Assembly (NCBI GenBank): GCA_903926385.1
Contig: CAIYIS010000007.1
Location: 1-64,000 of the forward strand
Source of the DNA: an uncultured Bacteroidota bacterium
Lineage (GTDB): Bacteria > Bacteroidota > Bacteroidia > 2-12-FULL-35-15
Reading direction: 5' to 3'
Length of the DNA: 64,000 bases
The notes under the pieces are model-generated. The model did not search any database, was not told where the DNA came from, and saw only the letters and a program-made list of their open reading frames with translations. Position numbers and translations under genes: made by a program. The first letter of the stretch is position 1, and every line of letters begins with the position of its first letter. This document shows, in pieces, positions 33,463-43,392 of this stretch.

Positions 33463-34710
33463 ATGAATAAATTACGGAGCGCCCTATATCTCATCACTGC
33501 TTTTGTTGCTTGTAATACTAGTGTGTTTTCTCAAAACCGCGCAGTACGTTTTGAAACAACTTCGTTTGACTTGGTAAAAGCAAAAGCTATAAAGGAAAAC
33601 AAAATTATTTTTATAACCATTTGCACCAACTGGTGCGCACCCTGCAAATGGATGAAAAAAACACTTTATACTAACGACACAGTAGCCGATTATTGTAATG
33701 CTAAATTTATAAATTTTGAAGTTGATGCTACTTTGGGATTGAACAAAGAGTTTACACGCACAGGCGAAGTTGAGTGTTTTCCTAATCTGATGTTTATGGA
33801 TGCCGATGGTAAAGTTGTTCACCGTTTCTGTGGAGCCCCTCAAACAGCCCAAGAGATGATTGATATGCTCAGCAAAGTTTTTGATACCCCAAATACTTTC
33901 GGATACTATTATTACTCCTACAAATTGAATAAAAACAATCCTAAGTTTTTGATGGATTATATTCAAGTTTTGCAAAAGACACAATTGCCTTATGAAAAAA
34001 TATTAGCTGAATATTTCAAAACCCAGAAAGACGAACAGCTCACTACGCGTGTCAATTGGGAAGTGCTAAAGGCAAATTGCCAGGATAACCGGAGTAATGA
34101 GTTTAATTATTTTATCCGTCACCAGGCAGTTTACAAAAAGTTATATACAGACGATTCTGTAAACACTGCCATGGTTGATATTGTGGAACGAATTATTCAG
34201 GAATTACTGGTATTTAATAATTATGTGATAAAGGAGTCAGAATTTCTGTATTTCTGCAATCAGATTGCTTTACTCGATAGTCCGGTGAAAGAACAGGAAT
34301 TATTTATGGCACGTGTGTTTTATTATCGGAAAACACATAATCGCAAAGCAATGTTTGATTTAATACATAACGAAGGGAAACAGTATTTTGAGAAAATACG
34401 GGATGAAGACATTGCTTCTTCTGTTGCTGAATATGCTGAGGATACAGTTTGTTTGCGCCTTGCATCAGCTCATTTCCGTATGTTGCTAACAAGAATGGCT
34501 CTTTATGATAATAACGAATCTAACATTAGTTACATTGCTAATTTAAATAAGAAGTATGCTCAGGTGATGTATAAATTAAATGATAAAAAAGAAGCATTAA
34601 GGGCTGTTCAATTATCGCTTTCCGGATTTTCTAAAGACGATACAAATAAGGAGAGGTATAACGAAACAGAAGAGTTGTATAAGAAAATACTTAAGATGCC
34701 TGATGAGTAA
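33463..34710 (+). CDS. Thioredoxin-fold protein, CAPC active site (paralog)
   Basis: 415 residues with a signal peptide ending near FSQ (SLYLITAFVACNTSVFSQ-like region). Clear paralog of the upstream gene over the whole length. Its redox motif is WCAPCKWMKKTLYT (CAPC), again with Cys-Phe-Pro at the cis-Pro loop (ECFPNLMFMD). The helical C-terminal domain is conserved between the two copies (TTRVNWEVLKANCQDN, EDTVCLRLASAHF). Divergence of the CxxC dipeptide implies different redox potentials (inference from thioredoxin-family knowledge). Confidence 0.83.
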   Translation: MNKLRSALYLITAFVACNTSVFSQNRAVRFETTSFDLVKAKAIKENKIIFITICTNWCAPCKWMKKTLYTNDTVADYCNAKFINFEVDATLGLNKEFTRTGEVECFPNLMFMDADGKVVHRFCGAPQTAQEMIDMLSKVFDTPNTFGYYYYSYKLNKNNPKFLMDYIQVLQKTQLPYEKILAEYFKTQKDEQLTTRVNWEVLKANCQDNRSNEFNYFIRHQAVYKKLYTDDSVNTAMVDIVERIIQELLVFNNYVIKESEFLYFCNQIALLDSPVKEQELFMARVFYYRKTHNRKAMFDLIHNEGKQYFEKIRDEDIASSVAEYAEDTVCLRLASAHFRMLLTRMALYDNNESNISYIANLNKKYAQVMYKLNDKKEALRAVQLSLSGFSKDDTNKERYNETEELYKKILKMPDE

Positions 34711-34733
34711 AGGTAGAGAAACTAGAACAGGTT

Positions 34734-35582
34734 TTATTTTATATACTCCTCAAACGATATCCCTTTTTTAAACTCTTCTGAATACACATACTGTTTGATA
34801 TGTTCAGCCCATTGTTTGTGCGATTTCTGTTTGTCCAATATGGCAGTATCAAACGCTTTTCCAAAATGTACTTTAATGGTGTATCCTTTTTTCTTAAACA
34901 TTTCGTCTGGTAAAAAAAGCATTTCTATGTTGGCTTTAACACCCACTCGCTTGCGGAAATTAGCAAAACGATAAAAGAACTTAGAGTTTTCGCCTTCTAT
35001 AAACACTGGCACAATCATTCGTTTGTGGTCGATGGCTTGCGTAACAAAACTTTTCTTCCATTCCAAATCTCTTATCTGCCCATTCTGCTTGCGCGACACT
35101 AGTCCTGCCGGGAAAAAACCGATAGCGTCTTCTGTCATCAACACACTTTCGATAGTGCGCAGCGAAGTAGGAGAGGTCGATTTTATTTTATTTATGCCTA
35201 TAAACACATCGCCATAGTTCTTTAAATTTTTCAATACATCATTCACCACAAAATGAATGTCGGGCCTCACTTCGCCAATAGCTTTTACAAATGCCATTCC
35301 GTCTAGTCCTCCCAGCGGATGATTAGCTGCCAGTATAATTCCACCCGACTTCGGGATATGATGCGCGTTAACCGAAACCACATTAGCACCGAGCAGTTCG
35401 ATACAGCCGTTGTTAAATTCAATTCCGTATTTGTCTTTCAACTCATGCATCACAAAGTTTATTTCATCTTCGTGAAGTTTGCGTTTCAGATATTTTAAAA
35501 CAAAGCGAGGCAACCACTTTTTAAGAGTGGGAGCTTTGTCTTTAATCACTTTTTCAATTTCAATAAATTTCTTTTCAGACAT
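34734..35582 (-). CDS. Lysophospholipid/glycine-lipid-type acyltransferase (PlsC family)
   Basis: 282 residues of the PlsC/LPLAT superfamily, acting at the inner membrane face. The catalytic His-Asp motif is ANHPLGGLDGM (H followed by D after five residues, slightly longer than the usual HX4D) near residue 87. A second block is GFFPAGLVSRKQNGQIRDLEWK, and IVPVFIEGENSKFFY resembles the third block. This wider spacing and the SR(K) block resemble the acyltransferases that finish ornithine or glycine lipids in Bacteroidota. The exact acceptor is inference. Confidence 0.8.
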   Translation of the reverse strand: MSEKKFIEIEKVIKDKAPTLKKWLPRFVLKYLKRKLHEDEINFVMHELKDKYGIEFNNGCIELLGANVVSVNAHHIPKSGGIILAANHPLGGLDGMAFVKAIGEVRPDIHFVVNDVLKNLKNYGDVFIGINKIKSTSPTSLRTIESVLMTEDAIGFFPAGLVSRKQNGQIRDLEWKKSFVTQAIDHKRMIVPVFIEGENSKFFYRFANFRKRVGVKANIEMLFLPDEMFKKKGYTIKVHFGKAFDTAILDKQKSHKQWAEHIKQYVYSEEFKKGISFEEYIK

Positions 35583-35628
35583 ACTTATTTCGATTTGCGC
35601 TTATCATAGCGCGAGGGGAAAGCTAATT

Positions 35629-36672
35629 TCAGGGGTTAATTAATTTTTTTATTTCCAACTCCAGTGCTCTGATACGGTCGTTTAGTTTAGGTAAACTTCT
35701 AAACAGAACATAACTTCTTTTGTATTCACCAATCTGAAATGCCGGTGAACCTTGCAATGTTACACCTTCTGTTTCTACAGTAGAACCCACTCCCGACTGT
35801 CCGGCTATCTTTATTCCGTCAGCCACTTTAATGTGTCCTACTACTCCGGCTTGTCCTCCCATCATTATATTCTTTCCTAGTCTTGACGAACCGGCAACAA
35901 ATGAACCACCTGCTAACACACAGTTTTCGCCTATCTCTACATTATGTGCTATCTGCACCAGATTATCCATCTTCACTCCTTTGCGAATAATAGTAGAACC
36001 CATCGTAGCTCTGTCAATAGAAGTATTAGAGCCAATTTCAACATGGTCTTCGATTATTACATTTCCAATCTGAGGAATTTTTTTGTAATTGTTTTCCGAG
36101 TTAGGTGCAAACCCAAAACCATCACTACCAATAACGGTGCTGGCATGAACAGTGCAATGATTGCCAATTACACAATCGTGATATATTTTAACTCCTGAAT
36201 AAAAAAGACAATTGTCGCCAATGGTTGTATTGTCGCCCACATAACAATGTGGATATAGTTTTACATTGTTACCTATTTTTACATTATTTCCGATGTACAC
36301 AAAAGCGCCTATATAACAATCGGTGCCGTATGTAGCGCTTGAAGAAATAAACGAAGGTTGCTCAATTCCTTTTTTATCCTGCGAAATGGCATAATACATT
36401 TCCAATAATTGAGCGAAACTCCCGTAAGGGTCTTCCACTCGAATGAGTGTAAGAGTTGGTTTAATGGGTTTGTCGAGAACAACATTATGCTTAAGTATAA
36501 CCACAGAAGCATCTGATGTGTACACATAATTGGTATAAGCTGTGTTCGACAGGAAGCACAAACTTCCGGTTACGCCTTCTTCAATTTTTGCAAGGCTCGA
36601 CACCATTACGTTTTCGTCACCTTCCACTTTGCCCTTTAATAATTCTGCTATTTGTTTTGCTGAAAATTTCAT
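35629..36672 (-). CDS. lpxD: UDP-3-O-acylglucosamine N-acyltransferase LpxD
   Basis: 347 residues. It adds the second 3-hydroxyacyl chain to UDP-GlcN in lipid A synthesis, in the cytosol. The N-terminal uridine-binding domain ([32 protein letters not shown]) is followed by a left-handed helix of hexapeptide repeats from about 110 to 300 ([22 protein letters not shown]), with the catalytic His in [26 protein letters not shown] is diagnostic for LpxD. A C-terminal helix follows. It is separate from any lpx cluster in the window. Confidence 0.95.
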   Translation of the reverse strand: MKFSAKQIAELLKGKVEGDENVMVSSLAKIEEGVTGSLCFLSNTAYTNYVYTSDASVVILKHNVVLDKPIKPTLTLIRVEDPYGSFAQLLEMYYAISQDKKGIEQPSFISSSATYGTDCYIGAFVYIGNNVKIGNNVKLYPHCYVGDNTTIGDNCLFYSGVKIYHDCVIGNHCTVHASTVIGSDGFGFAPNSENNYKKIPQIGNVIIEDHVEIGSNTSIDRATMGSTIIRKGVKMDNLVQIAHNVEIGENCVLAGGSFVAGSSRLGKNIMMGGQAGVVGHIKVADGIKIAGQSGVGSTVETEGVTLQGSPAFQIGEYKRSYVLFRSLPKLNDRIRALELEIKKLINP

Positions 36673-36676
36673 AGTT

Positions 36677-36704
36677 CAAAGGTACAAAAAAACTTTGTTT
36701 ACAA
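36677..36704 (-). promoter_or_regulatory. Promoter of lpxD, probably leaderless
   Basis: -7 TACCTTTG at 36677-36684 and -33 TTG at 36702-36704, 17 bp apart on the minus strand. Only 4 bases lie between the -7 element and the ATG at 36672, so the transcript should begin at or next to the start codon. Confidence 0.6.
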
Positions 36705-36800
36705 ATACAAGTTCAATTTACACTTAACAACACTCAGAAGTTAACGGCATAATTAAGTTGGCTTCCAACCTTAAATTCATCCATATTCAACGGCTTTCTT

Positions 36801-36808
36801 TATATTTG
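36801..36808 (+). promoter_or_regulatory. -7 element TATATTTG for the GNAT gene
   Basis: Exact TAnnTTTG match, 27 bp before the ATG at 36836; it excludes the TTG at 36758 as the start. Confidence 0.5.
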
Positions 36809-36835
36809 TCCACACAACACACGACAAACCTTTTT

Positions 36836-37411
36836 ATGCTGGAATTAAAATTTAAACCATTTCCTGTATTGGAAACAGAGCACCTTCTATTACGAAGGAT
36901 AACTAAAAAAGATGCTGAAGATATTTATGCATTTCGTAAAGAACCAGAAGTGATGCAATATATTGGGAAACCAACAGCTAAATCTGTAAAGGATGTAAAG
37001 GAACTAATAAGCAAAATCGATGATGGAATAAAAAGCAATTCGAATATTGCATGGGGAATTACCGTTAAACCTTCCAATATTGTTATCGGAACTATTGGAT
37101 TTCACAGCGTAGAGAAATATCATTACAGAGCCGAAGTAGGATATATGCTTAATCAGAACTATTGGAACAAACGAGTGGGGAGTGAAGCGTTAGAAGCTGT
37201 CCTTCGATTTGGTTTTTTATCAATGAATCTTCATTCTATAGAAGCCAAGCTAGATTCAGCAAATGTGGCTTCCAAGAAATTACTAACCAAATTTAATTTT
37301 GTAACCGAAGCTTACTTTAAAGAAAACTATTATTTCGAAGGGCAATTTCAGGACACCGAAGTGTGTTCGCTTTTAAGAAAAGAATTCACGAAATTAGATT
37401 TGCCTAAATAA
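36836..37411 (+). CDS. GNAT family N-acetyltransferase, RimJ/RimL type
   Basis: 191 residues. It begins MLELKFKPFPVLETEHLLLRRI, the usual N-terminus of RimJ/RimL-like acetyltransferases (PF13302). The acetyl-CoA segment is about residues 105-125 (EVGYMLNQNYWNKRVGSEAL, where the usual Q/RxxGxG/A loop is modified to NKRVGSE). The substrate, a protein N-terminus or a small molecule, is not evident. Confidence 0.88.
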   Translation: MLELKFKPFPVLETEHLLLRRITKKDAEDIYAFRKEPEVMQYIGKPTAKSVKDVKELISKIDDGIKSNSNIAWGITVKPSNIVIGTIGFHSVEKYHYRAEVGYMLNQNYWNKRVGSEALEAVLRFGFLSMNLHSIEAKLDSANVASKKLLTKFNFVTEAYFKENYYFEGQFQDTEVCSLLRKEFTKLDLPK

Positions 37412-37461
37412 AACGACATACAAACCAAGTAATCTTTAACACCCCAAACTAGAGTTGTTTT

Positions 37462-39846
37462 TTAAAACTCTACAATTATACCTAACGTTTCAAGGAATGT
37501 GCCTGTAGGGTTATCTAGCATCTTTGTTTTATACGCTGCCGGATTAGCCGGATCAGTTTGTGCATTGCCGTTCGCATCTCTTTCAAGGAGCAATATAGGC
37601 GGCTGATCTGTTTTGAACATATAGGAGTTTTGCATATCGAAATATACATCAAGCGACCATTTTTTAAAGAAGAACTTTTTGTCTACCCTCCAATCGAGCT
37701 GGTGAAAGGCTTTTAAGCGAACTGAATTTAATCGGTCGTAATCAGGCAAGCCGCGGCCGTTCACATCCCATACGGTTTTAATCGATGAAGTGGTAACATC
37801 TATTGGAGTATAAGGTGAACCTCCCTGATATCTCCATTTAATACCGGCTTCCCAATCGTGTTTGAATTTTTTACCAAACGTAAGCGAAACAATATTACCA
37901 TTGTCCCATGCCGATGGATTGTAATTGTTGTGTTTGTCTTCAAATTCACTTTTTACAAGCGTATATGCTATGATACCATAAAATCCTTTGTACAGTTTTT
38001 GTTGAATCATAAACTCCAGTCCATACGCCCGTCCTTTTGAAATGGAAGTTACAGGCTCATTGCCGATAACTCCGTAATCTCCTCCCAGATTGGCAAGGGA
38101 TATAGAGTCGCGAAGTGCAAACGGATACTTGTCGTATATTTTATAAAACCCTTCTACTGTTATTTTGGTGTTTATTTTAGTATTGTATTCAAAACCTGCT
38201 ACCAGATGGTCGTTGGTAATATAGGTTACTTTATTGTTTCTGTTCACGAGTGTGTTTGTAGAATCTCGGTAACCAAGCACAGTGTAGGCTGGTAATTGAT
38301 AGTATCGCCCCATATTAAAGTTAAAGCTTAATGATGGGGTTATGTTTAATGCAAGAGAGAATCGTGGCGAAAGCTGGTCGGCAGGATTGTTTAACTGAGC
38401 TGAATAATCAGCAAAGTCCGTGCGTGCACCAAGTGATAATACCAAATGCTGATTGAACACTGCTCTGCTTATCTGCGCAAATAAAGCATATTTATTAAAG
38501 TTCAGTGTTGAATTAAAATTGATGGTTCGGATGCCAATGGGAGTGCTGATGACATTGAAGGTGGAATTGGTATAGGCTACATTTTCGAATCCTCCTCCGT
38601 AATTAATTTTAAAACCGTGGTTACGATACGTGTCTTCCAGTCGTATTTTGTTCTCAATTTCTTCCGACACATAATCCAGTATTTTGTTGTTTGGATTACT
38701 ATCGTCATTGTTTTGAAACTTGTAAGAGCGGTTGTGCAATTGATTTCTACTTACCACTAATGTCAGATAACTGTTTTCAAAGAAATGTTTGTAGTTGGCT
38801 CCGGTTGCGTAATTCCATTGTTTGTAAACAGGCAGGTATCCCAAAATGTATTTTTGCTGTTCGGTTTTATTGGCATCCAGGTTTAATTTAAAATCATCTA
38901 TCGCTCCCAAACCTAATATCGAAATTTCATTTTTATTATTCAATTTGATTTTTGTTTTAAACTGAACATCGTTGTAAATTGGGAGAAAGGGAAGTTCCAA
39001 AAGTTTGAACAGCCAACCAAGATATGATCTGCGTGCCGAAAGAATGAATGTTGCTTTTTTGCCTAATGGTCCGTCAAACGTTAAACCTAAGTCAGATGAA
39101 CCCAGAGTAGCTGTCGTCACCAGTTTTTCAGAGTTGCCGTCTTTTTGTTTGAAATCAAAAACAGAACTCAATACATTTCCCTTATTGGCAGGGAAAGCTC
39201 CTGAATAAAAATCGACTTCACGAATAAAATTCACATTAATCATTCCTACCGGCCCTCCTGACGAACCTTGTGTGGCGAAGTGATTGATGTTGGGCACTTC
39301 TATACCATCAAGGTAAAACCGGTTCTCGTTTGGTGCACCGCCTCTTATTATAATATCGTTTCTGAACGACACCGTGGTAGCCACTCCTGCCAGTGATTGA
39401 ACCACTTTTGAAATATCTCTGTTACCTCCCGGATTTCTGTCAATCTCCGAAGAACCTATGGTTCGCAGCGAAACAGGACTTTCTTCAGTTTTGTTAAATG
39501 CAGAGGCAGAAACTTCTACCACCGATAAACTGTCGATTTGCTGATCGAGGGCAATATTGAGAACTGTAGGTGTAAAATTATTTACCTGTATTTCAAATAC
39601 ACTTTTCTTGCGAAACCCAACAAAGGATGCGGATATATTGTAAAGTCCGGGTGTAAGATTCTTTAATTCATAATTGCCGTTCACATCTGTGGTGGTAGCA
39701 ACTGAAAGGGTTGTTATTCCTACTGAAGCAAAAGGTATGGCTTCATTATTAATTGCATTATATACCTTTCCTTTTATCACACCATTCTGAGCAAAGGAGT
39801 TTGTTAAAATAGTGCTTACTATCGTTAATAGCAGTAATCTTTTCAT
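37462..39846 (-). CDS. TonB-dependent receptor with carboxypeptidase-like N-domain
   Basis: 794 residues with a signal peptide (MKRLLLLTIVSTILTNSFAQ). Order: carboxypeptidase regulatory-like beta domain (IKGKVYNAINNEAIPFASVGI through LNIALDQ, about 22-110), plug domain (SEIDRNPGGNRDISKVVQSLAG, RGGAPNENRFYLDGIEVPN), then the outer-membrane barrel to a final aromatic residue (GIIVEF). No SusD partner adjoins, and the sequence looks like the smaller non-SusC TonB receptors. It follows the N-glycan-type operon in the same direction after 186 bp and could import a product of it; this is not proven. Confidence 0.9.
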   Translation of the reverse strand: MKRLLLLTIVSTILTNSFAQNGVIKGKVYNAINNEAIPFASVGITTLSVATTTDVNGNYELKNLTPGLYNISASFVGFRKKSVFEIQVNNFTPTVLNIALDQQIDSLSVVEVSASAFNKTEESPVSLRTIGSSEIDRNPGGNRDISKVVQSLAGVATTVSFRNDIIIRGGAPNENRFYLDGIEVPNINHFATQGSSGGPVGMINVNFIREVDFYSGAFPANKGNVLSSVFDFKQKDGNSEKLVTTATLGSSDLGLTFDGPLGKKATFILSARRSYLGWLFKLLELPFLPIYNDVQFKTKIKLNNKNEISILGLGAIDDFKLNLDANKTEQQKYILGYLPVYKQWNYATGANYKHFFENSYLTLVVSRNQLHNRSYKFQNNDDSNPNNKILDYVSEEIENKIRLEDTYRNHGFKINYGGGFENVAYTNSTFNVISTPIGIRTINFNSTLNFNKYALFAQISRAVFNQHLVLSLGARTDFADYSAQLNNPADQLSPRFSLALNITPSLSFNFNMGRYYQLPAYTVLGYRDSTNTLVNRNNKVTYITNDHLVAGFEYNTKINTKITVEGFYKIYDKYPFALRDSISLANLGGDYGVIGNEPVTSISKGRAYGLEFMIQQKLYKGFYGIIAYTLVKSEFEDKHNNYNPSAWDNGNIVSLTFGKKFKHDWEAGIKWRYQGGSPYTPIDVTTSSIKTVWDVNGRGLPDYDRLNSVRLKAFHQLDWRVDKKFFFKKWSLDVYFDMQNSYMFKTDQPPILLLERDANGNAQTDPANPAAYKTKMLDNPTGTFLETLGIIVEF

Positions 39847-40032
39847 TTATTAATTTGGTTGATTTGAAAATGATTTATTGATAAATCATCATTGGTTTAT
39901 TTTAGGACTGCAAAGTAAATACAAATGAATTAAATATTGAATACTCTATTCGAATAAAGTATGAAACATTTACATTTTTTAAGAAGTTAAATGATAAAAA
40001 TTGATTAATGACAACACAATGAGTTGCTTCTC

Positions 40033-42687
40033 TTATTTGTTTGATTTGTTATAGGTGTCATAGAGCGATTTCACTTTCATAGTTAATTCTGATAGAGTTA
40101 TATTTGAATAAGGCAATGCCGGCTGTATCGTGTTTTTTCTTTTGTAATAAATTGTTTTGGTTTCATTTGGCAGGAGGTCAAAATAATTTTCCAACAACTG
40201 AATCTCTTCTCTGTTTGAACTCAGGAAGACATCTTTTGCTAATGTGTTACAAAATATTTGAAGAGCATCTTCGTCCGGGAGATTAACGATTCTAATATCC
40301 GGTTTCTGCAACAATAAGTCTTTTGGTTTTACAAAATAGTAGTTAGCTTCAGCCGTTTTTGTATTACTTATTTTGATTTTTGCGTTAAATACAATTTGTC
40401 TGAAATTAAATTTGCTCAAATCATTCTTATTTATCGCGAAGTAAGATGCACTGCTGTTTTCCTTAATGGTTACAGTTATATTTTTATTCCATAAAACGGT
40501 GCCGTTAAAGTCTGTTACTTTCATTTCGAGAGTTCCTGTTCCTTTCTTCAACTCATCATTAATAATGTAAATTTTCACACTGTCGCTTTCTTCAGTAATT
40601 GAAATAAGAACATCCTCATAACTCCTTTTTACTTGATAATGGGAGGCTTTCCAATTGCCGAAATAGTCTATAGTGCTCCATGATGTAACCGGCCAGCAAT
40701 CGTTAAGTTGCCAATACAAGGTTCCCATACAATAAGGTTTGGCTCTGCGATGTGCCTCAATAGCTGTTTTCATTCCCTCTGCCTGTAGTACTTGCGAAAC
40801 ATAATCATAGTTTTCAAAATCTTTTGGAATTATATAATCACGTTGCATATAGATGCTGATGGTTTGATATCCTGTAGGATGTTTTTGATGTGCATTGAAA
40901 ATAACGGAATCAAATCTGAATTTGTTTGTATCCGAATAAACAGGATAGTTGTACGGATTAAAATCATCCGGATTTGTATCGTCTCCACCTCTCCTAATTG
41001 AATGTATTTTTTTATTGTAAATCCCAATTTTATAAAAAGTAGTAATATCCGGCATCCCCTGAAAACCATACTCACTCACAAATTTTCCAACCTTTTGCTT
41101 ATAAATATCAAACGGCTCCATGCCCCACCAAACGCCCCAGTAATGTAAATCTCCTTGCAACAAGCTTTCCTTATGTCCCCAACCAATGGACGGGGAAGAT
41201 TGCCAATAGGCATGTTCGGTATCGCTGTGAGACAAAATATCAGGAATGTTTTTTTGAAAGAGATTAGTATAATCAGTCCATATTTTAGCAGAATCCTGTT
41301 TCGAATAGTTATATTGTTTTTGCCATCCCCAGTTTTTCCAACCTTCATTCATTTCATTGTTACCACACCATAGGGCCAGACTCGGATGGTTTCTAAGTCT
41401 TGTTACCTGTTGTTGTATTTCTTCTGAAACATTGGAAACAAAATGTTCATACCCCGGATACATTGCACAGGCAAACATAAAATCTTGCCACACCAAAATT
41501 CCTTTTTTATCACAGGCTTCATAAAATGCATCATCTGCATAAACACCACCACCCCATACCCGAAGCATATTCATGTTTGCATCTACTGCATTTTGTAATG
41601 TTTTTTCATAATCCGCTTTTATATATCTTGGCAGGAAATTATCAGAAGGAATATAATTTGCTCCTTTCATAAATACCGGAACACCGTTTAATTTAAAATA
41701 AAATGATTTGCCTGTACTGTCTTTTTCCTGAACCAATTCAAGGGTTCGAAGGCCGATGTTCATTTTCTTCGTGTCCATTTCATCACTGCTGGATAAAGAT
41801 ATTGTAAAAGGATATAGAGGGTGTTCTCCCAATCCATTCGTCCACCAAAGTTTCGGCTTTTTAATTTGATATTCGAGATAGATTGTGTTTAATCCTTTAT
41901 GTAAATCTGTGTTTTTCGAAGTGTTAATATGTTCAACATAATCATCTGAATCTTCAATCCAGTTTTGCTGTACAGTACAAGAATAATTTCCCGGAACAGA
42001 ACAATTAACAACACAATGAAATTCCAATAATGCGATGTCTTCATTTAGTTTCTTAAGAACATATTGAACATTTTCTAACTTAGCATTATTCCAGAAAATT
42101 AGTTTTAGATCCTTGTAAATTCCGCAAGTAACCAATCGAGGTCCCCAATCCCATCCATATTGGTATTGTGCTTTTCGAGTGAATACTTTTTCATCTCCTG
42201 GTAATGTATACATAAGTTTTTTTGCTTCCTCTCTTCCTTTTTTTACACATGATTCAAAAATGATTTTTAGTTTGTTCTCACCTGTATGGATATGTTTTCT
42301 TACATCAATATTCCAACTTCGAAACATATTGTCAGCTGAGAGAATCAAAGAATCATTCAGGTAAACGCTTGCATAGGTATCCAAACCGTCAAATTGCAGT
42401 TCGATATGTTGTTGGGTAATTTCTTTTTTTGAAACAGTGAACGAAGTAATGTACTCCCAGTCTTCGTTTTCTATCCACTGCACTTTCTTTTCATTGTCGC
42501 CAAAATAAGGGTCGGGAATTAAATTGTTTTTAAGTAAATCTGTATGCACTGTTCCGGGTACAGTTGCAGGTAACCAATTCTTATTTCCAACTTTGCGGAA
42601 ATGCCAATTTGAATTACATAATGATTTTTCTGTTGTTTGAGAAAATGAAAATAGGGGAAGGAGCAATAGAAGCAATAAATTCTTCAT
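40033..42687 (-). CDS. Beta-mannosidase, glycoside hydrolase family 2
   Basis: 884 residues with a signal peptide (MKNLLLLLLLPLFSFS). It removes beta-linked mannose, for example the Man-beta-1,4-GlcNAc core linkage of N-glycans. GH2 layout: sugar-binding jelly roll (SNWHFRKVGNKNWLPATVPGTVHTDLL), immunoglobulin-like domain, TIM barrel from about 330. Catalytic acid/base Glu in RNHPSLALWCGNNEMNEGW near 443, nucleophile Glu in FVSEYGFQGMPD near 537. WGGGVYADDAFYEACD and HYWGVWWGMEPF are typical of beta-mannosidases rather than beta-galactosidases. Last gene of the operon, 9 bp after cutC. Confidence 0.93.
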   Translation of the reverse strand: MKNLLLLLLLPLFSFSQTTEKSLCNSNWHFRKVGNKNWLPATVPGTVHTDLLKNNLIPDPYFGDNEKKVQWIENEDWEYITSFTVSKKEITQQHIELQFDGLDTYASVYLNDSLILSADNMFRSWNIDVRKHIHTGENKLKIIFESCVKKGREEAKKLMYTLPGDEKVFTRKAQYQYGWDWGPRLVTCGIYKDLKLIFWNNAKLENVQYVLKKLNEDIALLEFHCVVNCSVPGNYSCTVQQNWIEDSDDYVEHINTSKNTDLHKGLNTIYLEYQIKKPKLWWTNGLGEHPLYPFTISLSSSDEMDTKKMNIGLRTLELVQEKDSTGKSFYFKLNGVPVFMKGANYIPSDNFLPRYIKADYEKTLQNAVDANMNMLRVWGGGVYADDAFYEACDKKGILVWQDFMFACAMYPGYEHFVSNVSEEIQQQVTRLRNHPSLALWCGNNEMNEGWKNWGWQKQYNYSKQDSAKIWTDYTNLFQKNIPDILSHSDTEHAYWQSSPSIGWGHKESLLQGDLHYWGVWWGMEPFDIYKQKVGKFVSEYGFQGMPDITTFYKIGIYNKKIHSIRRGGDDTNPDDFNPYNYPVYSDTNKFRFDSVIFNAHQKHPTGYQTISIYMQRDYIIPKDFENYDYVSQVLQAEGMKTAIEAHRRAKPYCMGTLYWQLNDCWPVTSWSTIDYFGNWKASHYQVKRSYEDVLISITEESDSVKIYIINDELKKGTGTLEMKVTDFNGTVLWNKNITVTIKENSSASYFAINKNDLSKFNFRQIVFNAKIKISNTKTAEANYYFVKPKDLLLQKPDIRIVNLPDEDALQIFCNTLAKDVFLSSNREEIQLLENYFDLLPNETKTIYYKRKNTIQPALPYSNITLSELTMKVKSLYDTYNKSNK

Positions 42688-42696
42688 CTTTTTTGT

Positions 42697-43368
42697 TTAA
42701 GACAATTTGCTCTTCAGTAATTTCACTTCATCAAGATTGGCAATTTCAGAATTGTCAGTTATTGCAGATGAATGAAAAAATGGGGTATTTAATTTTTCTC
42801 TTAATGAGGAAATATTGGAAGAACGTACTCCTCCTCCCGGCATTATTATTATTCTATTGTTTGCTTTTTTTACCAATTCGGCTAATAATTCTATTCCTTC
42901 AATGGCTGTTGTTTTTTGTGCTGAAGTGAGGATAGTCTTAAATCCACATTCAATGATGTCTTCCAATGCATCCAAAGGCTTGTTTACTTTATCAAATGCA
43001 CGGTGAAACGTGCAGGGGAGGGGATGAGCTAATTCAACAAGTTCTTTATTTTTTTTTTTATTTATATCTCCGGTTTCATCTAGTATCCCGAAAACAAAGC
43101 CATTTATACCCATCTGTTTTAAATCTGAAATATTCTGTTTGAGAACTTCAAATTCGGAATTGGAATAAATATAGGTTTGCCCGGACGGATTGAGCATTAT
43201 TACCAAATCAATACTAAGTTTTTCTTTGGCTTGTTTTATGGTATCATACGATGGTGTAATACCACCGCAATTTATATCCTGACAAAGTTCTACTCTGTCT
43301 GCACCTCCCTGCTGTGCTAATAGTGCAGACTCTAAATGAAAGCAGGCGATTTCAAGTTTTGATTTCAT
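42697..43368 (-). CDS. cutC: CutC family TIM-barrel protein
   Basis: 223 residues. CutC-type features: LEIACFHLESALLAQQGGADRVELC, GGITPSYDTIKQAKEKL, FVFGILDETGDI, CTFHRAFDKV, ILTSAQKTTAIEGIELL and IIIMPGGGVRSSNI. The family is named for copper homeostasis in E. coli, but a direct copper role is disputed and the fold is that of a sugar- or phosphate-handling barrel. Here it sits between the aspartylglucosaminidase and beta-mannosidase genes (24 and 9 bp gaps), which argues for a role in glycan breakdown. The proposed role is inference from context. Confidence 0.92.
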   Translation of the reverse strand: MKSKLEIACFHLESALLAQQGGADRVELCQDINCGGITPSYDTIKQAKEKLSIDLVIMLNPSGQTYIYSNSEFEVLKQNISDLKQMGINGFVFGILDETGDINKKKNKELVELAHPLPCTFHRAFDKVNKPLDALEDIIECGFKTILTSAQKTTAIEGIELLAELVKKANNRIIIMPGGGVRSSNISSLREKLNTPFFHSSAITDNSEIANLDEVKLLKSKLS

Positions 43369-43392
43369 TTGATGACTGAAAAATAAAATTAT

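Noticed and set aside
37462-39846. SusC of a polysaccharide utilisation locus
   Set aside because: No SusD gene adjoins, and the receptor is of the smaller non-SusC type; a functional link to the glycan operon is only positional.
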